From: Thamnaconus septentrionalis
Lineage: Eukaryota; Chordata; Actinopteri; Tetraodontiformes; Monacanthidae
NCBI GenBank assembly: GCA_009823395.1
Contig: CM020520.1
Span: 896,001 to 960,000 of the forward strand
Reading direction: 5' to 3'
DNA length: 64,000 bases
This document shows, piece after piece, positions 11,308-23,890 of this stretch (positions within the stretch are counted from its first letter, which is position 1; each line of letters begins with the position of its first letter). Both the position numbers and the translations under genes were made by a program. Below the pieces are notes generated by a model. It saw nothing but the letters and a program-made list of their open reading frames with translations, was not told the DNA's origin and searched no databases.

Positions 11308-12392
11308 GTTGTGCTGGTTTCCCTTCTCTCTTTTATCGCCGGTGCAGTTTTACGGCGGCTGCGACACCTCCTGCGGCCGCGACTCTCTTTTCTCGACCGG
11401 CGATCGCGTCATTATCGGCCGACCCAAACACTTTATTTAATTTCAGTGGCGCCGTGTCAGAATTTATCAAGGACGCCTTTCTTCTCTCGCCGCTGACGGA
11501 ATGATTTTCCCGTCACATCAAAGCACAGCAGCCGCGGCACAACAATCCATCCTGAGATATGGAACCACTCGTCAGACATAATACGCCGGGACATAAACGG
11601 GCCGACTCATCGATCCAGCACCCCCCCCCCCCACCACCACCACCACCACCCCAGGGTGCTTTAAATTGTTCCTCTGCCGCTGCACCTGCTGGCGGCAGGA
11701 TGCTGTGTGTCCAAGTCTTCATTTTGATATTTCCGCGTGTTTTTTTTTTTTTTTTTGCAATTAAAGGACCATTTTGAATCCTAAAAAAGGAGACGCTGGG
11801 GACCAGATGCCTTTTAAAATGCTCTCCTCCTCCTCCTCTCCTCCTCCTCCTCCTCCTCGTCCTCCTCCTCCTGGAGATGCGTGCAGGAAATGCCTCTGCC
11901 TTCCGCCCCGTCAGTCCCACTGATCTTCAGGAGGAACGGCCCTGAAGAGATAAAGCAGCCGGACAATGAGCGCCGCCCACCTGGTGAGGAGAGACGCTCC
12001 ATCACGGGGCTCAGGCAGGGGGGGGGGGGGGGGCTCAGGTGTCACTGCCTCGGCGCTGAAGAAGCAATGCGTCCTTGATGGGCCGACGCACGAGGCAAAG
12101 ACCCGGAAGCTCGCTAGACACCTCCACAGCGGCGGATTTCACACGGAACTCGGTGTTCGCAATTAAAGCCGGTGCTCAGAAGAAAGGAATAAAGAGAGAG
12201 AAACGTTGCTCCACGAGAAGACATGAAGTTCTGGCGACGCCAAGCTTCCAGCGGCTTCAGCGGATCACCCTGCAGGAAGGAGGCGCAGGTGCAGCCGCAC
12301 TGACAAGATTCCCACCTCTAAAAAAACACCTCATCTGCTGGCTCTCAACTTGAGCTTCACACAAGAGATTCTAGTTTCCAAGATGGTTTTTA

Positions 12393-12393
<1 letters not shown>
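11305..12393. other. unique DNA with several small simple repeats
   Basis: It includes a C run followed by (CCA)n (11621-11652), a T run (about 11740-11756), an imperfect CTC tract (about 11824-11872) and a G run near 12020. No exon is supported. Confidence 0.6.

Positions 12394-12430
<37 letters not shown>
12394..12430. repeat. (ATT)n microsatellite
   Basis: About 12 ATT units followed directly by an A run. The tail-like arrangement could mark an old retroposon end, but no body is recognisable. Confidence 0.95.
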
Positions 12431-13509
12431 AAAAAAAAGCAACATAGTGCAGCTAAATGCTAACAGGTGGATGTGAAACGTTAGCAAGCTGCTAGTGCTG
12501 GTTGGCAGCGGCCTCACTGCGTGCCGGAGCGGCAACACACACAAAGACAAAAATGAAAAAGGGAATTGCAACAATGCAAACACGGACCGCTCTGTGCTGC
12601 CTCTAGTGGGCGATGGTGAGCAACAAAAGCGCAATGTTTCCTTTTTCTTTTTTTGTTCAGCCATCATTTACAGGAGCGGATTTTGCTTTTTTGTTTTTTG
12701 TTGTTGACTGCTTGACATTCAGCGGCGTTTTGTGTTGCGCTCCAACGTGGCGACGGACTTGTCACTCACCCTCTCCTGAGTCACCCGGTGGAAATGAAGT
12801 GTCTGCCAACAGAGTTATCTGCCCAGACACAGAGAGAAAGAACAACAAAAAAAGATCAACGGGCCAGAATTGGCGGCCAGTTGATGCAGAGCCATCGCTC
12901 TTTTTGTGTTGAGTTTTTGTCTCTGAGTCTACTGGCTCGTCATCACATGCAGCCTGTAGGGACTCGGGGGCTAAATTCTAACAGTGCAGCTGCAGCATTG
13001 AAGCGCCGTGTCAACACACACGCCGCCATAGACACCACTAATATTCCAGCCCAGTGCGGATCCTCAGCGATACCTCATGAAGCCATTTTGTGGATCAAAA
13101 GGAAAATAAAGCAGTTTTTTATTCAGTAGGATCAAATTTTTTTAGACAGGTGTGTTTGTTAAGCTATCAATCTACATTAAAGTTGGAAAATAAAACGATG
13201 ATGAAGAGTCTGATGGGGGGGTGGGAGTGGGTGGGGGGCATTAGGGAGGGAAAAAATAAAACAGACAGAAAAAGTGCGAGCGGCTGCTTAAGTCACAGCA
13301 GATGGTGGGAGGGAAGCCACACAAGGCGCAGGTAATCTGGATTTATGACCTCACACATGGCGAGTGAGCTGAGAGCAGGGGCATCTGCTGGGTGGAGGGG
13401 GCCAGGGGGGGTTCAGGGGGTGGAGCTACTTTAAGGTGTCACCAAGGAAATGGAAGCTGTCAAGAAGGTTCCACACACTGATTACAGCTTCTTGATATCA
13501 AACTGGGCC
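12431..13509. other. unique non-coding DNA with G-rich blocks
   Basis: G-rich quadruplex-compatible runs lie at about 13214-13240 and 13385-13425. No gene is supported. Confidence 0.5.
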
Positions 13510-14182
<673 letters not shown>

Positions 14183-14309
14183 GCTGGTAGCCCCTTCAAC
14201 CAGTCGCACTCTAGTGGTAATAATAATCATAATTATCATCTCTGTGTGGAGTCACTCAATGACTTTGTCAGCCTGGTGTTGCGGCAAGACTTTGTTGAAA
14301 GCTTTTGTA

Positions 14310-14313
<4 letters not shown>

Positions 14314-14356
<43 letters not shown>
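14314..14356. repeat. (GT)n microsatellite
   Basis: Uninterrupted GT array of about 43 bp, 130 bp after the CTG array. Confidence 0.97.
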
Positions 14357-14361
<5 letters not shown>

Positions 14362-14480
14362 TTCGCGAGGCTCAAAGGAAACTGTCAGCCGCCGCTGTTA
14401 GAGGGATGACGAGGCAAATGAAACAGAACACAGTGTTCTGCTAAACAGGCCTCAAAGGTCACTGAGAGACTGAGCAGATT

Positions 14481-14508
14481 CTGCTGCTGCTGCTGCTGCT
14501 GTTGTTGT
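14481..14508. repeat. (CTG)n/(TTG)n microsatellite
   Basis: Seven CTG units grading into TTG. Confidence 0.9.
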
Positions 14509-15288
14509 TTTTCACAACGCACACATATACACAAGCAATGTTGTCCAACAAGAAAAATCACATATTACTTTGCACGCCATCATCTTGTCTTCCAGTTCCA
14601 GGTCACGCTGACACTTCCTGCCCCCGACAGAACACCGCAGCGCTGTTCAGCCTCAAATACATAAAGAGAGGCTTATTTCTCATCATGCCTGGCAGCCATT
14701 TCTTGTTTTCTTGTTTTGAGTTTTTTGACTTTTTGTTTTTCTTGTTTTCTTCTCCGCAGTCTCGCGCTTAAAGCCGCCGCCTCATGACTAATTGATTATT
14801 AAGTGACTCAAACACAAACACATTCCCCTGTTTTCCTGCCCCCTTCATCAGGGAGAGGAAGTGACAAAGCAGAGACAACATCAGCCATTTGATCTGCGCT
14901 TGTTTGAATCAGAATGAGGGCGCCGGCAGTTAGAACAAAGCCAAATCCTCATTAGTGATCTGAGCTGTCAGCGACCGCCGCCGCCGCCGCCGCAGAAGCC
15001 ACTCCTCACATTATCTAGTGCAACAATGGAGGCTCTTGAGTTTTAACGGAGGGAAGCTCCGCCTCTCTGCTACTCAAACACTTCCAACGTCTCGCACGTT
15101 GTCCGCAGAACTGAATCAGGCCCCGCCTTTTCTGTCTCATTATCAAAAACAGACCTCCTCGGCACCGCTGGAAGCCACTTCCTCAACCTTTGGAACCTGC
15201 AACTGACCACAGACACACAAGCGCAGAGTAAGTGAACACAACCAAAAGAAGAGGCTTGAACGATACGTGAGCACCAAGCAGAGGAGCC
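14509..15288. other. unique non-coding DNA
   Basis: It includes a T-rich strip at about 14700-14755 and a short CCG run near 14976-14993. No gene is supported. Confidence 0.5.
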
Positions 15289-15702
15289 AAAGAACTGAAC
15301 CCAGGAACTGAACCCAGGAACTGAACCCAGGAAGTGAAGCAAAGAACTGAACCTAGGAACTGAACCTAGGAACTGAACCAAAGAACTGAATCCAGGAACT
15401 GAACCCAGGAAGTGAAGCAAAGAACTGAACCTAGGAACTGAATCCAGGAACTGAACCCAGGAAGTGAACCAAAGAACTGAACCAAAGAACTGAACCCAGG
15501 AACTGAACCAAAGAACTGAACCCAGGAACTGAACCCAGGAAGTGAAGCAAAGAACTGAACCTAGGAACTGAACCCAGGAACTGAACCAAAGAACTGAACC
15601 CAGGAACTGAATCCAGGAACTGAACCTAGGAACTGAACCAAAGAACTGAACCTAGGAACTGAATCCAGAAACTGAACCCAGGAACTGAACCAAAGAACTG
15701 AA
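15289..15702. repeat. 13-bp minisatellite
   Basis: About 31-32 tandem copies of a 13-bp unit of the type AGGAACTGAACCC. Variants end in CCCAGG, CCTAGG, TCCAGG or CCAAAG. The rarer GAAGTG variant sits at 15331, 15409, 15461 and 15539, which are 78, 52 and 78 bp apart, all exact multiples of 13. There is therefore no internal indel across that span. The periodic minus-strand frames (FLGSVPGFSS-like) are a consequence of the repeat. Confidence 0.97.
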
Positions 15703-16138
15703 ATGATTGATTGCAGGAATTTACTTCTAGGTGAAAGAGAACTTGTGTTATTAAATGCAGAAAAATGTCTCCCCGACACGCTGGCAGATGACAGACGAGG
15801 TTGACATGTTTACATCCCTGCTGGGGGGGAGGAGGCGGGGCATGACATTAAGGGTGACGACGCACTAAGCACCTCTTTAGGATTTACGGTGCGTCATGTG
15901 GGATTGGAGTCTGCGGCCTTTGATGCGGCGTAAATTGCGGGGAGCCGACGGCACCTTCACCCTGAAACACCGTCCGCATGCAGGCTCGTCAATCTGAGGG
16001 CACCTCGGCTCCGCCCCCTTGGCTCCGCCCCTTTGGCTCCACCCCCTCCGTGCTCAGCCTCCTGTGCTCAGACGTGTTTTATGGAGCCAGTTGGAGAAGA
16101 GCAAATTGGAAAGAAACTGTTGAGTTTTTTGGTTTTTG

Positions 16139-16139
<1 letters not shown>
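15703..16139. other. unique non-coding DNA
   Basis: It contains a short run of CCGCCCC/GGCTCC-type repeats at about 16009-16048, which resemble GC boxes. Otherwise unremarkable. Confidence 0.45.

Positions 16140-16188
<49 letters not shown>
16140..16188. repeat. compound (CT)n(CA)n microsatellite
   Basis: A short CT run continues into about 41 bp of CA. Confidence 0.97.
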
Positions 16189-16190
<2 letters not shown>

Positions 16191-16661
16191 AGCTGTGTCC
16201 TTCCAAAGTGCTAAAGTGACTCATGAAGCTCCAGGATACTGACGTCCATCCTGTCTGTGGATGGAACCACTAGACGAGTGAGTCCTCAGCCTCCAATGGC
16301 AGCAAGTGTTTTAAAATTCTTGTCTTTTTTCTCTTCCTTCTTTTTCTTCTTCTTCTTCTTCAGGCTGGCTCGTTACTGCCGGATTGCTAGAAACCATTCC
16401 CAGCCTGTTAGATATTCCAACTCTGATGAGTAAATGCTGAGCGAGTGTGAAAGCGGAGTGAGTTCTTCTCCTTCTCCTTCTTCTCCTGGCCCTCCCCCTC
16501 TCCTGCGCTCTCTCCGTCGCTCCCCTCCGCTCTCCTCTTTCGAAGCGCAATTACGGTTGATGAAGATCCAATGGCAGGCGTGTAGCTGACAATCAAACCG
16601 GAGCAGCAAAGTCAATTTGATGTAATTGGTGCAGAATTGAGGGCGGAAGCGACTTCTGGCT
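16189..16661. other. unique DNA with CTT/CTC-rich patches
   Basis: Pyrimidine-rich patches lie at about 16325-16361 and 16465-16545. No exon is supported. Confidence 0.5.
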
Positions 16662-16702
16662 TCTCCTCCTCCTCCTCCTCCTCCTCCTCCTCCTCCTCCT
16701 CC
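16662..16702. repeat. (CTC)n microsatellite
   Basis: About 13 uninterrupted TCC/CTC units. Confidence 0.97.
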
Positions 16703-18990
16703 GCCTGCTTTGGTGGGTTTTTTGCACCGCTCGGCGCCTCCCAGTGAGGGCGGGGCAGCACGGCGAGTGGCATACGCCTCAAATTGGCTGCAAAAACAAC
16801 GCGACCCCGTCGATTCGGCGTCGCTGCCGCCGTCAGATGGCTAAATTACAGTTTAACGCGTCGTTCGGCCCCCCGACTGCCCGGATTGACAATTTGCTCA
16901 TCAAATTAGCTGCTGGATCGGCGGCCCAACATCTGCTCGTTGTAATAACGCTCATTATTAAGGCGGCTAATCTGCGCTCGCACACTGCCAGTTGCTTACC
17001 GTGCACAACATGTGAAACTCCTGCTCTCTCGCTCTCTCTCTCTCTCGCGCCTCTATTATTTTCGCACCCTGTGATCTCATTTAGGAACACATTTATGGAT
17101 GCGTGCAAAAAAAAAGAAAGAAAGAAAGAAAAATTAATAGAATATTTCACCACTGCTGCATTGTGGGAGATGGGACGCTTCAATCTTAGTGTGTGATGAG
17201 AACGCTGCTGGTTGGCCGGCTGAGAGATTATCATCGCTGATGCATGGACTTCAGTTCCAGCTAATGAAAACCATTTTTTCAGCCTCTCTCCCTACATGGT
17301 GCTTTGACCCACTCTTAAAGCTGCGGCTTCCTCCAGCCTGCTGCCAGCACCGCTGTTGTTTCTCAGTTGCAGCTCTTAAAACACAACATGTTTTCTTTAG
17401 AATAGTCATTAGCGCCTCGTGTTCTTGTCAAAACTATTTATTTTCCTCACCGTCTCCGTTCGTGGATGGCCGTTGGTTTTTTGTTGTTGTTTTTGTTTTT
17501 TTTAATTATCATTTTGCACGTACGTGATTCATCGCGAGAGAGAAATATTTAATGGGCAAAAATACTCTCTAGCTATATGAGAAAAAGCATCGAAGTTTCA
17601 AGGAAATGACCAATGCTGACATGCAGTACAACATTAAAACAGGTCCAAAAAGGTCCAAACAGGTCCTGGCTTCTTGGTGGTTCAGGTCCAGATAAAACCG
17701 ACCACCTGCACAGCAGCTTCCTGTTCCTGCCTGGACCCTCTGAGTGGGTCTGCGGCGCCACTGAAGCCCCTTCTGCCGGCAGAGTCAGACGTCAACAGTC
17801 CACAAGTCGTCTTTGATCAACACTGAGTGAAATCCCTGCACTGACTCAGTTTCCATCCTGCTCGGCAACATCCATCCATCCATCTGTGCACATGCTGCTC
17901 ATGTGCTTTAACATGCAAATGATCCCGCGCCGTTTTATGCAAATACGCAAAAAAAAAAAAATACATGCATGATTTTTTTTCATGCGTAGTTGTTTCACTT
18001 TTTCCCCGACTTACAGATGGAAGGTTGCCAAGTCCTCCGGACGTCCTCTGGAATTCTGAGTTTGGCTCACTGCAGCTTTTTCAAGACGGACGTGCGAGAG
18101 CAGAGCACGGAGCTAAAATCTCAGCAGCTGCCAAAGAGTCGGAAGCCACTGACTTGCCGCTCTTTGAACCTACAGTAAATACAGCTTCATGTGGGATTGG
18201 CAGCGCCGCAAAACACACTGTTGTATTTGGTAATTACCTCCCGACTAAATGGAGACTTTGAGCAATTACATTTTTTCGCCCCGCTGTTCTCTTATTTAGC
18301 ATCGGCAATGCACTCTGACAGTCATGAGGGGACTTACAGCCAGGATTACCAAAGTAAATCAGAAAGCTTCTTAGCCGGCAGGTTGTGCGACAGCGCTAGC
18401 GTGCAGGAAATTAGAGTTTGCTTCTATCTTCTGCGGCGACGCAGAAAGCAAAAAAAAAAAGTGCTTCTGTTCCCCACAGAACTCGTCCTCCGTCCCTTCA
18501 TGTGCAAATGCCACAACTGTCACTGTTGCTGACATTGTCTTGTTTCTTCATCTCTCCCTTTATTCTCCTTTTTTTTTTTGCCTGTCTGATGGAAACAGCT
18601 GAAATAAACGCTTGCACGGCTCTTGCACAAATTCGACTGACTTGAAGAAAAACACATGCCAGTGAATTCTGGAGGATTTTCTTTTTACGGCTTTTGAACT
18701 GAAGCTTTTGCTTTTGGGGGAGTTTTGTGCTCGCAGTTGTTGGGGATGTTGATGCAGCGATGCCGCGCCTTGCTTTGTCTGCCTTTCGGTTGTGATCGAA
18801 GGAAAAGTCGCCTCGTCTTGGGGCTCTGACCAGTTCAACTGCAGCCTGTTTACCACCAGAACAGCCAGTTTGCTGCTTCCAGGATGGATGTGGGGCAGCC
18901 GGCATATTAAAATACATGCGCCTGCAGAAAATAGATCGGGGAAACATAAGAATTTGCCGCAGTGCCGCGACAGTGCAGGCCATCAAATTA
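16703..18990. other. unique non-coding DNA, enhancer-like near the left end
   Basis: About 16760-17000 is repeat-free and packed with homeodomain-type cores (CTAAATTACAG, TCAAATTAGC, TCATTATTAAGG, GCTAATC), a good candidate conserved enhancer. Small simple repeats follow: CT at 17021-17046, AAAG at about 17114-17130 and an A-run/T-run dyad at 17950-17988. A three-unit AGGTCC direct repeat lies at 17641-17666. No exon is supported. Confidence 0.35.
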
Positions 18991-19140
18991 CCGCAGGCCG
19001 GAGTCAGAGCGAGCGAGCGAGCGAGCGAGCGTCCCGGGCAGACACAGCGTGAGCGAGTCGGGACCGGAGCGGTGCACAGGGCGGCTAGGATTACCCCGGC
19101 TCCCGCCGCTGTCTGCAGCCCGGCAGATGCCGAGTGAAAA
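18991..19140. promoter_or_regulatory. CpG-rich patch with (GCGA)n
   Basis: CpG-dense compared with its surroundings. It carries a (GAGC/GCGA)n run at about 19006-19031 followed by GC-rich sequence. It could be an unmethylated CpG island or an alternative first-exon region, but there is no TATA box and no coding start I can support. Confidence 0.3.
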
Positions 19141-20748
19141 ATGAGAAAATGAGTGACCTATGTGGCCCGCAGGCGCGACCCTGACTGGAGCTGCGTGGCA
19201 CAGCAGATGATCCCCATCATCATTCTCCTGCTCGGGTAATAGGAGTCAGCCAGTCGCCACGTCCAGCATCGATTTGCTCTTTTCTGAGTGAACCTGCCCG
19301 AGTGAGCGCGTGCGGCCAACACCACTGGAAGGCAAACAGCCTCCTTTTATTTCTCACTCTGATTGTTTCCTAAACAACAAACAGTCCGTCCCCCTGAATC
19401 AAGCCACGAGCCGCCGTTTTGTTGCGACTTTATTCAATTTAGAGTTGGGAAATGCCGGCGCTGCTCACAACGCGGCCGCTTCTTGCTGAGGGAATGGAGG
19501 ACGCAGGGCGCATTAGCATGAGCGGCGGAGGAGCGCCGCCGTCCCCGGCGCTCTGACAGCCCGGGGCCTTGAGAGTGAGAGGGGCTCCCTGTTGACAGAG
19601 GGCTCCCCGGCCGCACCTCGCCGTGGTGGGGGCGGAGCTGCAGCTGATCCAGCTACAGCTGATCCAGCGACCCTGCCGCACAGAAGCACGCCACTCCCGT
19701 GTCGTAGAGCAGAAAGATGAATAAATAAATATAGAAGTGAAACTAGCCGAGTGAGAGAGGGAGGCGGCTGACACGCTTTCCCCGGAGGAAAAATTCCAGA
19801 AGCCTCGGATAGACGAGATGAAGGAGTGACGTTTTGAACGAGCTTCTCACGGGGAAGACGAGCCGGAGCAAAAGCAGTTAAGTGCAAAAATTCCAACGTA
19901 AATCTTTTTACAGTCGGCCTTGATCTCAGGCGACTGGGAGTAAGTCACATCCCTTCACTGCCGCACCTGCAGCTCGTGCAAGAGGTAAACACGCTGCTTT
20001 CTGCAGCATCACTGCATTGCTGCCATTCCTGCTTGTGCTTGAGACAGGACTGAAAACATGGAAACTGGTGCGGAAATGACGCAGCCAGAGTGCTAATTGT
20101 ACAAAATGACAACTACGGTCATCTGCAGTCATCCGTCACTCCGTCCTGCTTTCACCACCAGCCACAACTATGGACAGCAACGTTGCACATTTAAATTCAA
20201 AGGTAGATGTCTCTGAATCCAGAAGGATTGGAAAATAGCACTCAGAAGTTGCGGCCAACAGACACAAAGCGCCTCTGTAGTTGGCAAATTGGAGGAGAGA
20301 CGGGCGACTCACACAGAATAACGCAGAGGCGCTAAAGAATGACGGCGCAACATTTCCCATCAGGCCTCGGCTGCTCTCCATTTGATTTAGTGTTCAGAGG
20401 TCCTCTGAGAAATCACACAGCCTGTGGGGTGTGTGCCATGCTAATGTGGCCCTGAATGAAAAGCTCAATTATGAGGCGGATAATGCGGCGTGCACGCGCC
20501 TGCGCAGCCCCGCCGCTGCCTCCTCCAACGACTCAGAGTCTCTGGGAAAGTGCTGCTTTCTGTCTGAGCGCCACCTCCTGCCCTCCTGCCTCAGTGCACC
20601 TGCGCACTGACCCTTGACAAAACAGACAGCAGAATGTCAGAGATTCGTCATTTTTTTTATTTAAACAAAATGTACAAAAATACAGAATGCAGGCAGCCGT
20701 CCCCAAACCTCCGACTCAGGAAACAAAAAGCTCTTTCCGAGCTCACAA

Positions 20749-20749
<1 letters not shown>
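19141..20749. other. unique non-coding DNA, moderately GC-rich
   Basis: About 19430-19870 is CpG-rich. At 20656-20661 the minus strand reads AATAAA, with a TGTA element upstream and a T/G-rich stretch downstream, so it is a possible minus-strand polyadenylation signal. No coding exon can be tied to it with confidence. Confidence 0.35.

Positions 20750-20786
<37 letters not shown>
20750..20786. repeat. (CTG)n microsatellite
   Basis: Twelve uninterrupted CTG units. Confidence 0.97.
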
Positions 20787-22832
20787 ACAGCGCCGCCGAC
20801 TCCCAGCGGACCCTCACACTGTAAATGTTTTCACACTACGCCAAGCGAGCCAGCGGCGTGCAGCCTGAGTGTGACACGCGTGCTCTCACACCGGCTGCAC
20901 CCTGTTACACCGCAATCAATGATACGTGGCGCTCAGGTGAGCAGGCACTTAACCTTCGAGGCGGCCGAAGACATATAGGTGCGTCGTGGGGGGAAAGGTC
21001 TCAACTGAGCAGGCTGGAAATGGAAAAAAAAAAATAGTCCCATCCAGCATCGGGGGGAAATATATTAGAAATAGCAGCGATTTTGCTGGGCTAGGAATGA
21101 ACTGGAGAAGGATAATTTCCCCTCCGCTCAATTTCACCAAATTGCAGGAATCCAACACATCGACATTTGGCTGCAATAGTTATTTGCTTAGGTGCAAAAA
21201 AATAAAGTAATAATAAAATTGCATGTTTGGGTCCAATTCTCTTTTGGCTTTTTCTCGTGGAGGAATCAGATGTGATCATTTCGCCTGCTGAACCGGCGGT
21301 GCCGCAATTCTCACCTGCCGCCACCACGTACCGGGATCCATTTCACACCTTCCCGTTCAGCACCAGAGTGACGCCGCCTCATCGGAGCCGCTGTGAGGGA
21401 AAAGTAATTGAAGCCTTTTGTGAAGAATGTCCCCTGCTAGCTGGTTTATGTTGAGCAGACAGAGAGGAATCAGCATTAGGCTGAATACGTGGCGCTCTTT
21501 AGGTTGTTTAAAGTGAAGAGGTTTGCAGATCGTGGGCTGTTTGCAGCCGAGCAACTGCGTCCTTGCAAAAGAAAACACAATAAATAAACAAAGCGCACAA
21601 CCTCTGAGTCAAAGACGATACAAAATTGAATTAAAGCAAAGTGGGACCACTGTGAGCTCAGCCTCCCCCCCCCCCTCCCCCCCTCAACTTGAAATGGTTT
21701 TTCTGCGCTCGCTCCCTCAGGCAACTCTCAGACATCACTCCATATGCGTGTGAAATTTGAATTACTAAACTCTCCTTAATCACTCGCTTAATGCCCGACG
21801 CCGCCTTAGCATGCAGGCTAATACTCTGTAAGTCTGCCCAGACTGGCGTGCCGCTCTTTAAGTCCACGCTGACGTGTTGCTTTTCCTTGAAGGTTCTCGA
21901 CTAGATGTGCTGACGCTGAGGCTCAAGCAACTGGAAGGATTTTTAGGCGCTTGTGCAAATAAACAAAGCCGCACTAAATTTGCTGCAAACGCAGTCACAG
22001 ACACTCAACTCTGGAAGCCCTGCGATCTCCATTTTTTTTTAGTTTTATTCCAAGCAGCTCGGTTCATAGCAAAGTCACCACAACCTCCTCTCCAATGTCA
22101 ATGATGGAACATTTGGAGAGTTTAACGCAAGGCTTTCATCTGCATCGGCATTTACGTCCTAAAAAAAGCCAGGTTGAAATCCTGACGCAGCCGATGCCAG
22201 AGGGGCTCTGATGGCTCCAGGCCACCTTCAATAAGCTCAAGCTGCTTCTTCATGTTCTTGTAAAATACAAGAGAAGCTTAAGGAATCACCTTAAAAATTA
22301 CAGCAACGAACTGAATACTGGTTAGGATCACCAGCCTGTACCTGTGCAAGTGCTCCTCTCCATCAGGCTTCTCTTCGAGTTCAGTTGTGTGATTGGATGA
22401 TGGGCTTCACCTGTTCAGAAAGCCCAGTCCTGCTCTTCCAGCTGGCAAGTAACAGGATGTCGTGCAGCAGGTATACCTTCAGACTGGAAGCTTCCAAGCC
22501 AGCACTGGTCACACTGGGAGAAGATCAAATCGAGGGCGATGTCAAGCAAAGGATCACACAAAACAGACAAGAGTCACACATTTCTACTGTTTTGTTTTGT
22601 TTTGTCACAAACGGCAGATTCAGAGAGTTGGCATCAGGAGGAAGTGATGAGGAAAAAAGATGGATGGACGTGAGGAGCTTTGGCATCACAGTTACACTTC
22701 CAGGAACCAGTCCGCTGTGAAGAAGTGCAGTTGTAATGAGCTCCACGGTGCCCCCTAAAGGGTGAAAGCAGTGCGTAGCAAAACTATAGGTGACCTAAGG
22801 TTAATGTTAAATTGCTGGTAGACATCTGGAGG
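20787..22832. other. unique non-coding DNA
   Basis: It includes a C run (about 21664-21682) and short A/T runs. Much of it is AT-leaning, repeat-free sequence compatible with regulatory DNA. No gene is supported. Confidence 0.45.
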
Positions 22833-22860
22833 CAACAACAACAACAACAACAACAACAAC
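22833..22860. repeat. (CAA)n microsatellite
   Basis: Nine uninterrupted CAA units. Confidence 0.95.
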
Positions 22861-23833
22861 TCTCTTCCACAACTGCTTGATGCTGCCGCCTGCTACATTT
22901 GCATCTCACCTATAGCAGGATTAGCTTAGGCACGTCAACGCCTGCAAAAAGCAAAGAGAAAAAGAACAAAAAAACCACACAAGCTGCTTGCAGGTGGGGG
23001 TTCTACTTCGCCAGCAACCTCCCGGGATAAATAATGGAGCGTAATAACGTTTGTCACAGGCGGCAGAGTCACCTTCATTTGCATGGTGGCCACGCACGCA
23101 TCGCCAGGTATGGCGGCGGGGAATCTAATAATATCCGGCGTTCTCCAAGGAGCCCGGGAACAACGAGCCCGGGGCTCATTGCTTTCCAGACATGTTGGAT
23201 TCAAATACTACACCTATCAAACACGTGCTCAGCACACGCTCAGCGCGCACTTCACGGACGCACTAATCACATTTGTTGTTGCTGGCTGCCATGCACGCCG
23301 ACCTGCGTTTGAATTGGAAAATAAAAATAAAAAAAACACCCGGCCTCACCGAGGACCAAGGCGGGGACAGTGGAAGAAAAGAAAAGAAAAGCAAAAACAC
23401 TGGAATAAGACTCGGAACTCTGAAGCTTTCTTCTCCCAAGTCGACTTAAAAACAAGGGCCAAGATTCTCCTGGACGCGAGTGCAGCTGGTGACAGATGGC
23501 AGAACTGGAGTTCACGGCGAAGCTTGCTGAGTTAAGCTTGCTGCACGTTTGGCTGGGTTTTTTTTTTCTTTTCCTTTTTGAGAGGGTGGCATTAGCCTGC
23601 CTACGGAGCGGTGCTTGCAGCTTTCAGGCCGAGGATCCAGTCCAAGGTGGAAGCAATGCTGGATGAAAGCACCAGGAAGAGAAGAAAAGCGCATTTAAAG
23701 GACGAACCTGAGGAGGAGAAACACTCGAGAGACTCTCGTTATCGTCCGCCTTTCATCACGGGACATGCAGCACGTTCACTGTTACCCATCCAGTCTGGCT
23801 CATGAGGAGGGCGACGTCAGAAGAGGCTGAACT
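22861..23833. other. unique non-coding DNA
   Basis: No gene is supported. At its right end, a CRE-like CGACGTCA (near 23811) precedes the CAG array and TATA-like box. Confidence 0.45.

Positions 23834-23881
<48 letters not shown>
23834..23881. repeat. (CAG)n microsatellite
   Basis: Sixteen uninterrupted CAG units, ending four bases before a TATA-like box. Confidence 0.97.
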
Positions 23882-23882
<1 letters not shown>

Positions 23883-23884
23883 GG

Positions 23885-23890
23885 TATAAA
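23885..23890 (+). promoter_or_regulatory. TATA-like box
   Basis: GGGGTATAAATGGGC is a good match to a vertebrate TATA element in a GC-rich setting. A CRE-like site lies about 75 bp upstream, across the CAG array. No coding exon follows that I can support, and an isolated TATAAA occurs often by chance. Confidence 0.25.

Noticed and set aside
20656..20990. Minus-strand frame with a polyglutamine run ending at an AATAAA
   Set aside because: The frame depends on the CAG/CTG array being stop-free. The acceptor-like site lacks a pyrimidine tract and no upstream exon was found.
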